Below are positions 44,113-51,788 of a stretch of DNA of 64,000 nucleotides, in pieces. Under the pieces are notes generated by a model. That model was not told where the DNA came from. It was given only the letters and a program-made list of their open reading frames with translations, and made no database searches. The DNA lies in contig JAQBQB010000023.1 in NCBI GenBank assembly GCA_028287235.1, positions 1 through 64,000 of the forward strand, read 5' to 3'. The translations under genes and the position numbers were made by a program. How positions within the stretch are numbered: position 1 is the stretch's first letter; the number at the start of each line of letters is the position of its first letter. Origin of the DNA: Gemmatimonadota bacterium. Lineage in GTDB: Bacteria; Gemmatimonadota; Gemmatimonadetes; Gemmatimonadales; Gemmatimonadaceae.

Positions 44113-44256
44113 AAAAGCAGGGGCTAGGGTTTGGGGTTTAGGGTCTAGGGAAGGTACGTCGCGCCTTTGGCGCGACTTGATGGGTGGACCTTTCGGCATC
44201 CCCATACCGCACACCTTCCCTACACCCTATACCCGATACCCTAGCCCCTGGGTTTT
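44113..44256. repeat. Inverted repeat with telomere-like GGGTTTA arms and a central hairpin
   Basis: The left arm (44113-44155) contains GGGGCTAGGGTTTGGGGTTT and continues to GGGAAGGT. The right arm (44213-44256) is its imperfect complement. In the middle, GTCGCGCC (44158-44165) and GGCGCGAC (44169-44176) make a perfect stem with a three-base loop. The right arm overlaps the last codons and stop of the class-A-like hydrolase gene. Probably a REP-like or MITE-like element; it may also end transcription. Confidence 0.7.
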
Positions 44257-45146
44257 GCTGGCCAGGCCGCCACGACAGCCGCGCCGATCTTGCCGAGCGT
44301 CACCTGCGCTTCGTTGTCCACCACCCACCGCGTATCGGTGTTCTCCTTCGTGAGCCCGCACGCAACGATCCGCGATTGAAGCCGGAACAGCGCGCACTCC
44401 GTTCGTACGGAGTCGGTCGCGCCCGTCTTGTGCGGGACTTTCAACCCGGTGATCGTGCGCTGCATCAGCTCGCCGTCGGCGTTGTTCGCGAGAATGTCCA
44501 GCATCGCCGAGTCCGCCGCGGGACTGACGGCTTTGCCTTGCGCGAGCATCTCGAACAGGCGGCCCATCTCGTTCGGCGTCGTGACGCCAAGGCCGTATTT
44601 CGCCGAGCTGTCCATCGCCACGCTCGAAATTCGAAGAAAGCTCTTCGAGTGGACCTTCGTATTCTTGAGGCCGAGCGCTTCCATCTTCTGCCAGACGCGG
44701 CGAATCACCACGCGGTCGAGCAGCAGGTTGGTCGCCGTGTTGTCGCTGAGAATGATCATCAGGGCCGCGGCGTCGTGCACGCTCAAGCTCATGCCAGGAT
44801 GCATGAACTGCAGCACGCCGCTCCCCGGCACCTGGTCGATCTTCAGCACCGTGAGCGGATCGTCGAGCGACAGCATCTTCTGTTCGGCCAGATCGTACAG
44901 CGTGACGAGGATCGGCACCTTGATCAGACTGGCCGTGGAAAAAGTCTCGTCGCCCCGCAGCGAGAGTCGCTCGCCCGTGTCGAGGTTGGATACTGAGTAG
45001 CCAAGCACGCCGTGGTGCGCCGCGGCGATGGCGTCGAGCTGGCGATGCAGCACCGCGGTATCGGCGCGAGTGAAAGTCTTGGGGGCTTGGGCGCGGAGTG
45101 AAGCGCCGCAGCACAGTAGCGCAACAATTGTCATCACGAGCTTCAT
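44241..45146 (-). CDS. Class A beta-lactamase-like exported serine hydrolase
   Basis: 301 residues with a short signal peptide (IVALLCCGASLRAQ). Motifs are SxxK in STASLIK (Ser73, Lys76), SDN (134-136) and KTG (240-242). The omega-loop Glu that activates the deacylating water in real class A enzymes (E-x-x-LN motif) is not present; the region reads SSVAMDSSAKYGLG. It may bind beta-lactams but would turn them over poorly, so a DD-peptidase-like or unknown role is more likely than resistance. The ATG overlaps the stop of the kynureninase-like gene (ATGA). The end of the gene lies within an inverted repeat. Confidence 0.8.
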   Translation of the reverse strand: MKLVMTIVALLCCGASLRAQAPKTFTRADTAVLHRQLDAIAAAHHGVLGYSVSNLDTGERLSLRGDETFSTASLIKVPILVTLYDLAEQKMLSLDDPLTVLKIDQVPGSGVLQFMHPGMSLSVHDAAALMIILSDNTATNLLLDRVVIRRVWQKMEALGLKNTKVHSKSFLRISSVAMDSSAKYGLGVTTPNEMGRLFEMLAQGKAVSPAADSAMLDILANNADGELMQRTITGLKVPHKTGATDSVRTECALFRLQSRIVACGLTKENTDTRWVVDNEAQVTLGKIGAAVVAAWPAKPRG

Positions 45147-46333
45147 GTAACCGTTCCTCGTTTGGCTTCGAATGGCTTCCAGCTCTCCTCCCGCAACACG
45201 CCGTCGATCATGTCCACCACGCGCTCGAGCTCCGCGTCGCTCGTATAGAAGTGCGGACCGATACGGATGCCGGCGCCCGGCCGGTAGTCCACGATCACGT
45301 CGTTCGCCAGCAGCGCCTGCGCCACGCCGTACGCGTGCGGCACGTCGAGCGCCACGGTGCCGCCGCGCTGCTCCGCGGCGCGCGGCGCCGTCACCTCGTA
45401 GCCGCGCGCGTCGGCGAGCTCGATCAAGCGCGCCGTCTGCCGCACGCTCTTGGCGCGCACGTTCTCGATGCCGGCGCGGCGCACGATGCGCGGTCCCTCG
45501 ATCGCCGCGAACAACGACGGAATCGGCGGCGTACCGTTGAGCCATCGCGTGATGTTCGGGGCGTACTGCATCTCTTCCTCGAACCCGAATGGACGTTCGT
45601 GCGCCTGCCAGCCGGTGAACGACGGAGCGAGCGACGCGGTGGCCTCGGGCGATACATATAGAAAGGCGCCGCCCGGCCCGCCGCACAGCCATTTGAGCAC
45701 GCCGCCGCTCAGGAAGTCGACGCCGAGCGCCTTCACGTCCACGGGCATCACGCCGACAGAATGGAACGCGTCGAGCGACACCAGTGCGCCCACCTCGCGC
45801 GCGCGGCGGCAGATCGCCGCGGCGTCCATGATGAACGCCGACCGAAAGAGCACGTGCGAGATCGCCACGAGCTTCGTGCGCTCGTCGATCGCGTCGAGCA
45901 CGCGCTGCGTGTCGATGCCGATGCCGTTGTCGCTCGGCACCGCGACGATGCGCGCACCGAGGCGCGTCGCGAGGCCGTCGTAGACGTAGCGCACCGAAGG
46001 AAAGTCGAGCTCCGTCATGACGATCGTGTCGCGGCCGCCGGAATAGTCCAGCGCCGAGAGCACCGCCGTCTGCGCGATCGTGACGTTCGGAATCATCGCC
46101 ACCTCGCCCGGGCGGGCGCCGATGAGCGGGGCGATCTCGTTGCCGACGGACACGGGCATCTCCCACCACCCCTTCGCCCACGCGCGCACGCCCAGATCGG
46201 CCCACTGATCTACGTATTCGGCCAGCCGGTCTGGCACGCCGCGCGGCATGGCACCGAGCGAGTTCGAGACGAGATACGTGGTGCGGTCGACGATCGGGAA
46301 CTCGGCGCGGAAAGCCAGCAGCGGATCCGTCAC
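45143..46333 (-). CDS. Class V aminotransferase-fold PLP enzyme, kynureninase-like
   Basis: 396 residues, GTG start overlapping the permease stop (GTGA). Features are YLVSNSLGAMP near the N-terminus, as in kynureninases, then VSLDAFHSVGVMPVDVKALG with the Asp that contacts the PLP pyridine nitrogen, and VLKWLCGGPGGAFLYV with the Schiff-base Lys. Kynureninase cleaves kynurenine to anthranilate and alanine; related enzymes include isopenicillin-N epimerase-like and cysteine desulfurase-like proteins, so the substrate is open. Cytoplasmic. Encoded between an amino acid permease and an exported serine hydrolase, which points to amino acid catabolism. Confidence 0.78.
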   Translation of the reverse strand: MTDPLLAFRAEFPIVDRTTYLVSNSLGAMPRGVPDRLAEYVDQWADLGVRAWAKGWWEMPVSVGNEIAPLIGARPGEVAMIPNVTIAQTAVLSALDYSGGRDTIVMTELDFPSVRYVYDGLATRLGARIVAVPSDNGIGIDTQRVLDAIDERTKLVAISHVLFRSAFIMDAAAICRRAREVGALVSLDAFHSVGVMPVDVKALGVDFLSGGVLKWLCGGPGGAFLYVSPEATASLAPSFTGWQAHERPFGFEEEMQYAPNITRWLNGTPPIPSLFAAIEGPRIVRRAGIENVRAKSVRQTARLIELADARGYEVTAPRAAEQRGGTVALDVPHAYGVAQALLANDVIVDYRPGAGIRIGPHFYTSDAELERVVDMIDGVLREESWKPFEAKRGTVT

Positions 46334-47670
46334 GCGGCCGCCTCTGGCCGAGTAGCGCGCCGCGATGGAAGGCTCGAGGCGTACACCACCACGGCGACGC
46401 CGACCACCACGAGCAGCGCCTTCCAGTCGTCGGCACTCAGGCTCGTGAGCAGCCAGACGATCACCGCCAGCGCAAGCAGCGGCACCGCCGCCGCGAACGG
46501 CATACGGAAGGGCGTGCCGCTCTCCTGCACCCCCCGCCGGCGCAGCTCGATCACCGCCGCGCAACACGCCGCATACACCAGCAGGATCGACCCGTTGGCA
46601 ATGATGGCGAGCTTCTCGAACGTCCCGCTCACCGCGAGCGCGATCACGATCACCGTCTGCAGAATGATGGCGACGTAGGGCGTCCTCGTGCGCGGATGCA
46701 CCAGCGCGAGCTGCGCCGGCAGGAAGCCGTCCCGTCCGAATGCGAACAGCATGCGCGGCGCGGCCAGCGTCATGCCGCACACGTAGCCGAACGTCGAGAT
46801 CGTCATGCCGACGAGGATCAGCGTGCGCCCCGCCGGTCCCATTGCGACGGCCGCGGCTTCGGCGAGCGGCGTCTTCTGTCCCGCGAGGCTCGGGCCGAGA
46901 ATGCCCTGCGTCACGAGCTGCACGGCGAGATAGAGCAGCGTGACGCCGATCATCGCGATGAAGATGGCGCGCGGCACGGTGCGCGCCGGATCTTCCACTT
47001 CCCCGCTCGGCACCAAGGCGGTCTCCACGCCGAGGAACGCGAAAAGCAACACGATCGAGGCCTTCGAGATGTCGCGCAGCCCGGGGGTCGTCGTCCACAC
47101 GAGATTCTCGCGGTGCACGGCGCCGATCCCCAAGACGATCAGCAGCAACAACGGAACGAGCTTCGCCACGGTCATCACGGCGTTGAACCGATTCGCGCCG
47201 CGCACGCCGGCCACGTTGAGCCCGGCCAGCGCGGCGAGGACCAACACCAGTACGGTGGATCTCGCACCGCCGGTCGCAAGCGCGGGCACCAGCGCGCCGA
47301 GCGCATCGGCGAAGAATGAAGCGACGGCGGCCATCGCCGCCGCGATACCAGCCCAGAGCAGCGCACCCATCACGAAGCCCACGAGCGGCCCGAATGCAAC
47401 CTCGACGTAGGCGTAGAGTCCCCCGGTGAGCGACACGCGACTGCCTGCTTCGGCGAAGCACAGCACGATGAGCCCCATGGCGATGGCGCACGCGACGTAG
47501 GCGATGGGCGCGGCCGGCCCCAGCGCTGCCGCGGCGGCGGCCGGCAAACGAAAGATTCCACCGCCCACGGTGATGTTGACGATGCTCGCCGCCAGGCCCC
47601 ACACCCCGAGCGCGCGAATGAGCGAGCCGTCGCTACGCTGGCGGGTCACCGGTACGCTGGTCGTGGCCAT
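46330..47670 (-). CDS. APC-superfamily amino acid permease (second)
   Basis: 446 residues with about twelve membrane helices. The first helix has NITVGGGIFRLPAA, the APC signature with an extra Gly, and helix eight carries GMTLAAPRMLFAFGRDGFLP. It shares the general layout of the permease at 10558-11919 but is clearly a different branch. First gene of a three-gene unit with the kynureninase-like enzyme and the serine hydrolase. The substrate is probably an amino acid used by the kynureninase-like enzyme, by inference. Confidence 0.88.
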   Translation of the reverse strand: MATTSVPVTRQRSDGSLIRALGVWGLAASIVNITVGGGIFRLPAAAAAALGPAAPIAYVACAIAMGLIVLCFAEAGSRVSLTGGLYAYVEVAFGPLVGFVMGALLWAGIAAAMAAVASFFADALGALVPALATGGARSTVLVLVLAALAGLNVAGVRGANRFNAVMTVAKLVPLLLLIVLGIGAVHRENLVWTTTPGLRDISKASIVLLFAFLGVETALVPSGEVEDPARTVPRAIFIAMIGVTLLYLAVQLVTQGILGPSLAGQKTPLAEAAAVAMGPAGRTLILVGMTISTFGYVCGMTLAAPRMLFAFGRDGFLPAQLALVHPRTRTPYVAIILQTVIVIALAVSGTFEKLAIIANGSILLVYAACCAAVIELRRRGVQESGTPFRMPFAAAVPLLALAVIVWLLTSLSADDWKALLVVVGVAVVVYASSLPSRRATRPEAAA

Positions 47671-47849
47671 GAAGGGTGTGGTCGTTGGGTGGATTGGGTG
47701 GCCGCCGCGGCGCGCGCGGTTCGGCTAGAAGACTAGGTGTCGTAGATTGTGTCCGCCACCACTGACGGCTGCGCCGATCTGTGGGATTCATTCTTGCGCG
47801 GGCCTGTCGCACGAACCGGCTCGACCAGTATTCCTCCGCGGAGAACTCC

Positions 47850-48281
47850 ATGCGTCATACTACTGCCTTGGTTGTCCTGTCCCTTTCTGTCGCCGTCGCA
47901 CTGCCGGGGCGCGCGCAGCTCGCGGCACCGGTTGCACCGGTTGCACCGGTTGCATCGGTTGCCGCCGATTCCACGCCGTCCATCGCCCGCGGCGTCGACC
48001 CACGCGCCGATGATGCCCGTCCGGCTGCGGCTCCAGTCGCTGCCGATCCCGCAGGCGCACCGATGACCGGCCTCCGCGCCGGCGTGCACGCTCGCGAGTC
48101 GAGTCAGCCCGCCGCGCCCACCGCCGCAGCACATGCCAACCTCGGTCAATCGCGCGCGATGATGGTCGTCGGCGTGGCCGGCCTGATCGTCGGCGCGATC
48201 ATCGGCGGGACGCCAGGTACGCTGCTCATGGTGGGCGGAGCGCTCGTCGGCCTGAAGGGGTTGTACGACTACTTGCAGTAA
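47850..48281 (+). CDS. Small exported protein with glycine-zipper membrane segment
   Basis: 143 residues from the ATG at 47850 with GGAG six bases upstream. A signal peptide (TALVVLSLSVAVALPGRAQ) is followed by an Ala/Pro/Val repeat region encoded by 9-base tandem repeats, a low-complexity Ala-rich stretch, and a C-terminal hydrophobic segment with small-residue spacing (VVGVAGLIVGAIIGGTPGTLLMVGG) ending GLYDYLQ. Such glycine zippers pack into membranes. No family recognised. It stands alone between divergent units. Confidence 0.6.
   Translation: MRHTTALVVLSLSVAVALPGRAQLAAPVAPVAPVASVAADSTPSIARGVDPRADDARPAAAPVAADPAGAPMTGLRAGVHARESSQPAAPTAAAHANLGQSRAMMVVGVAGLIVGAIIGGTPGTLLMVGGALVGLKGLYDYLQ
47925..47960 (+). 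repeat. Four 9-base tandem repeats in the small exported protein gene
   Basis: Three perfect copies of GCACCGGTT followed by one GCATCGGTT. They encode Ala-Pro-Val units and keep the frame on expansion or loss. Confidence 0.8.
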
Positions 48282-48365
48282 CTTGCAGTGACGCCTGTCC
48301 GGCATATGGCGTCTAGCGTGTACTAGCGTGTAAACGTTGCACGCCATACTGCCGTTACTTCGCAC

Positions 48366-49487
48366 ATGACCCGCGTTTCTCACTCCACCCACCCGGCCCC
48401 GCCTCCGCCGCCCCGCCGCATCGCGCTCGTCCTGGGCGGCGGCGGCATGAAGGGCTTCGCGCACATCGGTGTCATGCGCGCGCTCGACGAGCGCGGCATC
48501 GTGCCCACGCTCTACGCGGGAACGAGCATCGGCGCGATGCTCGGCGCGGCGCGGCTGGGGGGCATTACCGCCGACGAGCTGGCCGAGCGCGCGACCAAGC
48601 TCAGACGGCGGGATTTGTTTCGGTTGAATCATTTCGGAATGCTCATGGAGCGCATGCGGTCGCCCTCGATCTACCTCGAGGATCCGCTGCGCGACCTGTG
48701 CAAGGCCGTCGTACCCGAGGGCACGTTCGACGCGCTCTCGACGCCGCTGCTCGTCAACACGGTCGACCTCGAGCGCGGCATGCCGGTCGTCTGGGGCTCG
48801 CCGGGCTTGAAGGACGTGCCGGTGCAAGACGCGGTGTACGCCTCGTGTGCGCTGCCCGGCTTCTTCCCGCCGGGCCGGGTCGGCGGCCGGCTGTGCATCG
48901 ACGGCGGCGTGATCGACAACCTGCCGGTGGGCATCGCTTCGCTCGCGGCGGATCTGATCATCGCGGTGGACGTGGGCAGCAACGACTTGCGCCCCATCGC
49001 CGACGCCATGTCGCTCGGCTTCGCCAACATCTACATGCGTGCCGCGACCACGATGATGCACGCGCTGCAGCAGTTCCCGCTCACGCACTGGGAGGGCCCG
49101 CCGATGGTGCTCATCCGTCCGCGCTGCGGCGAGGACTGGCTGAGCTTCAGCAACATCGCCGACACGATCACCGAAGGGTACCGCGCGGCGCTGAAGGCGC
49201 TCGAGGACATCGACGCGTTCTACGACCAGCCCGGCGGCGTCTATCCGCGCAGGCGGTTCGAGCTCGACGTGGATCGCGAGAAGTGCATCGGCTGCGGCCT
49301 GTGCGTGTCGCTCGCGCCGAGTCTCATGGGCCTCGACGCGCAGGGGAAAGCGTACCCGCGCACGCGCACGACGGATTGGTCGCCGGCCGACGGGGATTTC
49401 GTGCAGTACTGTCCGACGAACGCGATCACGGCGCGGAAGATCGAGCGGATCGTGCCGCTGAAGGCCGGGGAAAGAGGAGCAGCGTAG
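48366..49487 (+). CDS. Patatin-like phospholipase fused to a [4Fe-4S] ferredoxin domain
   Basis: 373 residues. The patatin (RssA-type) domain covers about 18-290: oxyanion loop GGGGMKG, nucleophile GTSIG (Ser54), and the dyad Asp in CIDGGVIDNLPVG. The last 70 residues are a single-cluster ferredoxin: CIGCGLC gives Cys307, Cys310 and Cys313, and QYCPTNAI gives Cys349, the CxxCxxC...CP pattern for one [4Fe-4S] cluster. Patatins hydrolyse acyl chains from lipids. The ferredoxin part could make activity depend on redox state or oxygen. No signal peptide, so cytoplasmic or membrane-associated. The reading frame is continuous and the domains share codon use, so the fusion is not a sequencing artefact of two genes. 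Confidence 0.9.
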   Translation: MTRVSHSTHPAPPPPPRRIALVLGGGGMKGFAHIGVMRALDERGIVPTLYAGTSIGAMLGAARLGGITADELAERATKLRRRDLFRLNHFGMLMERMRSPSIYLEDPLRDLCKAVVPEGTFDALSTPLLVNTVDLERGMPVVWGSPGLKDVPVQDAVYASCALPGFFPPGRVGGRLCIDGGVIDNLPVGIASLAADLIIAVDVGSNDLRPIADAMSLGFANIYMRAATTMMHALQQFPLTHWEGPPMVLIRPRCGEDWLSFSNIADTITEGYRAALKALEDIDAFYDQPGGVYPRRRFELDVDREKCIGCGLCVSLAPSLMGLDAQGKAYPRTRTTDWSPADGDFVQYCPTNAITARKIERIVPLKAGERGAA

Positions 49488-49590
49488 TCAGCTTCTCGAT
49501 GCGCTACGAGTTTACGGTCTTGCGTCGTCGGCCGTCGGTGACTGATGGACCTCGACAGGCCCTCGCTCCGCTCAAGGAACAGCGCTTCCG

Positions 49591-50319
49591 TCAAACGACC
49601 CGCCTGATCTCGAGCACGTCGGAGATGCGCGTTCCGTCCCAGATGTACCGCAGATGCTTCGCTTCCTTGCACTGCGACAGCAGCTTGGGTCGAAACACCC
49701 CAATGCACTTCCCGCCGTCCTGCCGCACCGAGTCGTAGACAACCCCGCTCGATCCTCCGGCGCGCAACGCGCCGCCGAGCAGCTGCGACGCCGTGTAGTC
49801 GTCGAGGCGATACACGTCGGACAGAATGCTCCGCATGCCGCGCAGGTCGTGCAGCGAGGCCTTCACCGTCACGGTGAGCACGCGCATGTCGAGCTCCGCG
49901 CGCTCCTGCCGCGTGGCGCGCATGAACCGCTCGCGATGGTAGCGCGTCTCGGCGATCGCCGTGGTCTCGCGCTGCGCGGCGTAGAAGACGCCGTAGGTGC
50001 CGTTGCTGAACCGGCTGCCGTCGGGCGACACGTGGGTAAACGCCGCCATCACGTAGCCGGCGCCCGGGCCCACGACGCGCTCGTCGCGCGGCACGAGCGA
50101 GAGATCGCCGACCGCGTCGCGCAGCCGCGGGTTGAACGCCGACTCGATGGCCTGCACGGCATCGAGATGCTCGGGCCGGGCGACACGCTCGAAGAGGTCG
50201 ACCGGCGGGAACAGGCTCGGAATGATCCGGACCGCATTCCTCCACTGGACGCGCCGCACGGGAAGCGGCGCATCGGGTTGCGGCGTGAGCGATACGATCG
50301 GCGTGCCGACCGGCGTCAT
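49591..50319 (-). CDS. RES-domain toxin (NAD+ phosphorylase family)
   Basis: 242 residues from the ATG at 50319, one base after the antitoxin stop (TGAGATG); a GTG at 50337 would overlap the antitoxin gene. The RES domain is recognisable from NGTYGVFYAAQRETTAIAET followed by RYHRERF, the region with the conserved Arg, Tyr and Glu that bind NAD+, and a late segment SSGVVYDSVR. RES toxins deplete NAD+ and arrest growth unless held by their Xre-type antitoxin, whose gene lies directly upstream here. Confidence 0.88.
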   Translation of the reverse strand: MTPVGTPIVSLTPQPDAPLPVRRVQWRNAVRIIPSLFPPVDLFERVARPEHLDAVQAIESAFNPRLRDAVGDLSLVPRDERVVGPGAGYVMAAFTHVSPDGSRFSNGTYGVFYAAQRETTAIAETRYHRERFMRATRQERAELDMRVLTVTVKASLHDLRGMRSILSDVYRLDDYTASQLLGGALRAGGSSGVVYDSVRQDGGKCIGVFRPKLLSQCKEAKHLRYIWDGTRISDVLEIRRVV

Positions 50320-50320
50320 C

Positions 50321-50728
50321 TCAGGCAAAGTCGCCACCGCGCTCGCCGTCGAGATAGGCGCGAACGAGAAAGAGTCCGGCCACGCCGCCGAGCATCATCT
50401 CGAGCGCCGTGCGTCCGCCGAATAGCGGCGCGTCGTTGGGCCGGTGCACCCACGTTGCCGCCGCGGGTCCGGGAAGGACGATCTGCAGGCTCTTGTAGAT
50501 GCCGAACACGTGCGACAGCCGTTCGAGCGTGTCGGGCGGCAGCGTAGCCGGCGCCGACTTCTTCCACCGGAAGAACGTGGTGCGCGACGCGAGACCGAGG
50601 AGCGTCATCTGCTGTGCGCTGTCGAGCTCCCACTCGTCGGCGATGCGAAAGAAGGTCGTGAGCCCTGCCCGGGCCAGGTGCGCCGGCGCAACGTCGGGCA
50701 GCGCGGTTGCCGAGATACGTATCGACAT
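50321..50728 (-). CDS. Xre/MbcA/ParS-type antitoxin
   Basis: 135 residues from the ATG at 50728. An N-terminal helix-turn-helix (DSAQQMTLLGLASRTTFFRWKK) is followed by the DUF2384 toxin-binding part (LSHVFGIYKSLQIVL, then the family motif NDAPLFGGRTALEMMLGG). It should bind and block the RES toxin encoded just after it and repress the shared promoter through its DNA-binding domain. The palindrome in the promoter at 50757-50778 fits this autoregulation. Confidence 0.88.
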   Translation of the reverse strand: MSIRISATALPDVAPAHLARAGLTTFFRIADEWELDSAQQMTLLGLASRTTFFRWKKSAPATLPPDTLERLSHVFGIYKSLQIVLPGPAAATWVHRPNDAPLFGGRTALEMMLGGVAGLFLVRAYLDGERGGDFA

Positions 50729-50754
50729 GAGGCCTATGGAGGTCGGTTGATCGC

Positions 50755-50783
50755 ACAATAGTACCATTTGGGACTATTTGCAA
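50755..50783 (-). promoter_or_regulatory. Toxin-antitoxin promoter with palindromic operator
   Basis: On the minus strand TTGCAA (50783-50778) and TATTGT (50760-50755) are 17 bases apart. The inverted repeat AATAGT (50757-50762) and ACTATT (50773-50778), with CC and GG inside at matching positions, covers the spacer and touches both boxes. Antitoxin binding here would shut off the promoter. Confidence 0.6.
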
Positions 50784-50861
50784 GAACCGACCCCTTTTGG
50801 AACTGCGTGCCCAACGATCGGTCGTCCGCCATCAAATCTTTGGTGCGGCGGCGCGTTTCGG

Positions 50862-51788
50862 ATGCTTCATTTCGGGGTGCACCGATTCTCACGACTTTGG
50901 CTCCGCCGGTTGAGGGCCGCCGCGCTCGCGTGCGTCGCCATCACCGGCTGCGCGCGGCTCGTCGGCGCGCGCGGTCTTTCGGCGAGCGCTCCGGACGGAA
51001 CGACCTTTCACCAGGTGCCGATCGGACGGGACGAGCGCACATTCCTGCTCCATCGCCCCCCAGGTACGCCGGCGCATCCGCTTCCCGTGCTGTTCGTGTT
51101 GCACGGCACGAGCGCGAACGCCAACCTCGCGATGGAGGAGAGCGGCATGAACGCCGTGGCCGACAGCCTGGGTGCGCTCGTGGTCTATCCGAACGGCACA
51201 GGGGGCGTTCCGTACATTCGGCTCTTTTGGAATACCGAGCACTGCTGCGCCGGCGAGTCGCGGCGCGGCGTGGATGAAATTGGAATGGTGCGCGGAATCC
51301 TCGATTCGCTCGCGCGCCATTTCCCCGTGGACCGGTCGCGCGTGGGCCTCATCGGATTTTCCGATGCGGGAACGATGGCGTATCTTCTTGCCTGCGACGC
51401 GTCGGAGACGTTGACCGCCATCGGCGTGATCTCCGGCGAGCTGCCGGAGTCGACGTGCACGCCGCCGGCGGGCGTGTCGACCTTGGTCTTCCACGGCACG
51501 GCCGATCGCAACATTCGCTACGGCCGCACCGCCGAATCGGTTGCGGAGTGGGCGGCGCGGGAGCGGTGTGCCGCGCCCGCGGTGGACACGATACCAGAGG
51601 TGATCCGCACGACGTACTCGAGCTGCGCCAATACCGCGAACGTGGAGCTCTACACGATCCTCGGCGGACGACATGCATGGCCGGGCGGCGCGCGCAGCTG
51701 GTTTCTCGCGCCGCGGCCGTCGCGCACCGTGGATGCCAGCCGGCTGTTCGCGGCGTTCGTGCTGAACCATCCGCGCGCCACACGATGA
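50862..51788 (+). CDS. Lipoprotein esterase of the PHB-depolymerase/feruloyl-esterase (LpqC, CE1) type
   Basis: 308 residues from the ATG at 50862. The signal ends in the lipobox ITGC, predicting a lipid-anchored protein. The CE1-like domain shows VLFVLHGTSANA, LVVYPNGTGG, the nucleophile in GLIGFSDAGTMAY, an Asp in FHGTADRNIRYG and a His in GGRHAWPGG. Paired Cys in TEHCC and in later segments suggest disulfides. Such enzymes cleave esters of hydroxyacids or ferulate. Its stop overlaps the start of the next gene, a close relative, so the two arose by tandem duplication. Confidence 0.83.
   Translation: MLHFGVHRFSRLWLRRLRAAALACVAITGCARLVGARGLSASAPDGTTFHQVPIGRDERTFLLHRPPGTPAHPLPVLFVLHGTSANANLAMEESGMNAVADSLGALVVYPNGTGGVPYIRLFWNTEHCCAGESRRGVDEIGMVRGILDSLARHFPVDRSRVGLIGFSDAGTMAYLLACDASETLTAIGVISGELPESTCTPPAGVSTLVFHGTADRNIRYGRTAESVAEWAARERCAAPAVDTIPEVIRTTYSSCANTANVELYTILGGRHAWPGGARSWFLAPRPSRTVDASRLFAAFVLNHPRATR

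Noticed and set aside
44113-44256. A real telomere or linear replicon end
   Set aside because: The GGGTTTA-like units are few, imperfect, inverted and internal to a continuous gene array.
44241-45146. A true class A beta-lactamase resistance gene
   Set aside because: The omega-loop Glu motif is missing and the gene is embedded in an amino acid operon.
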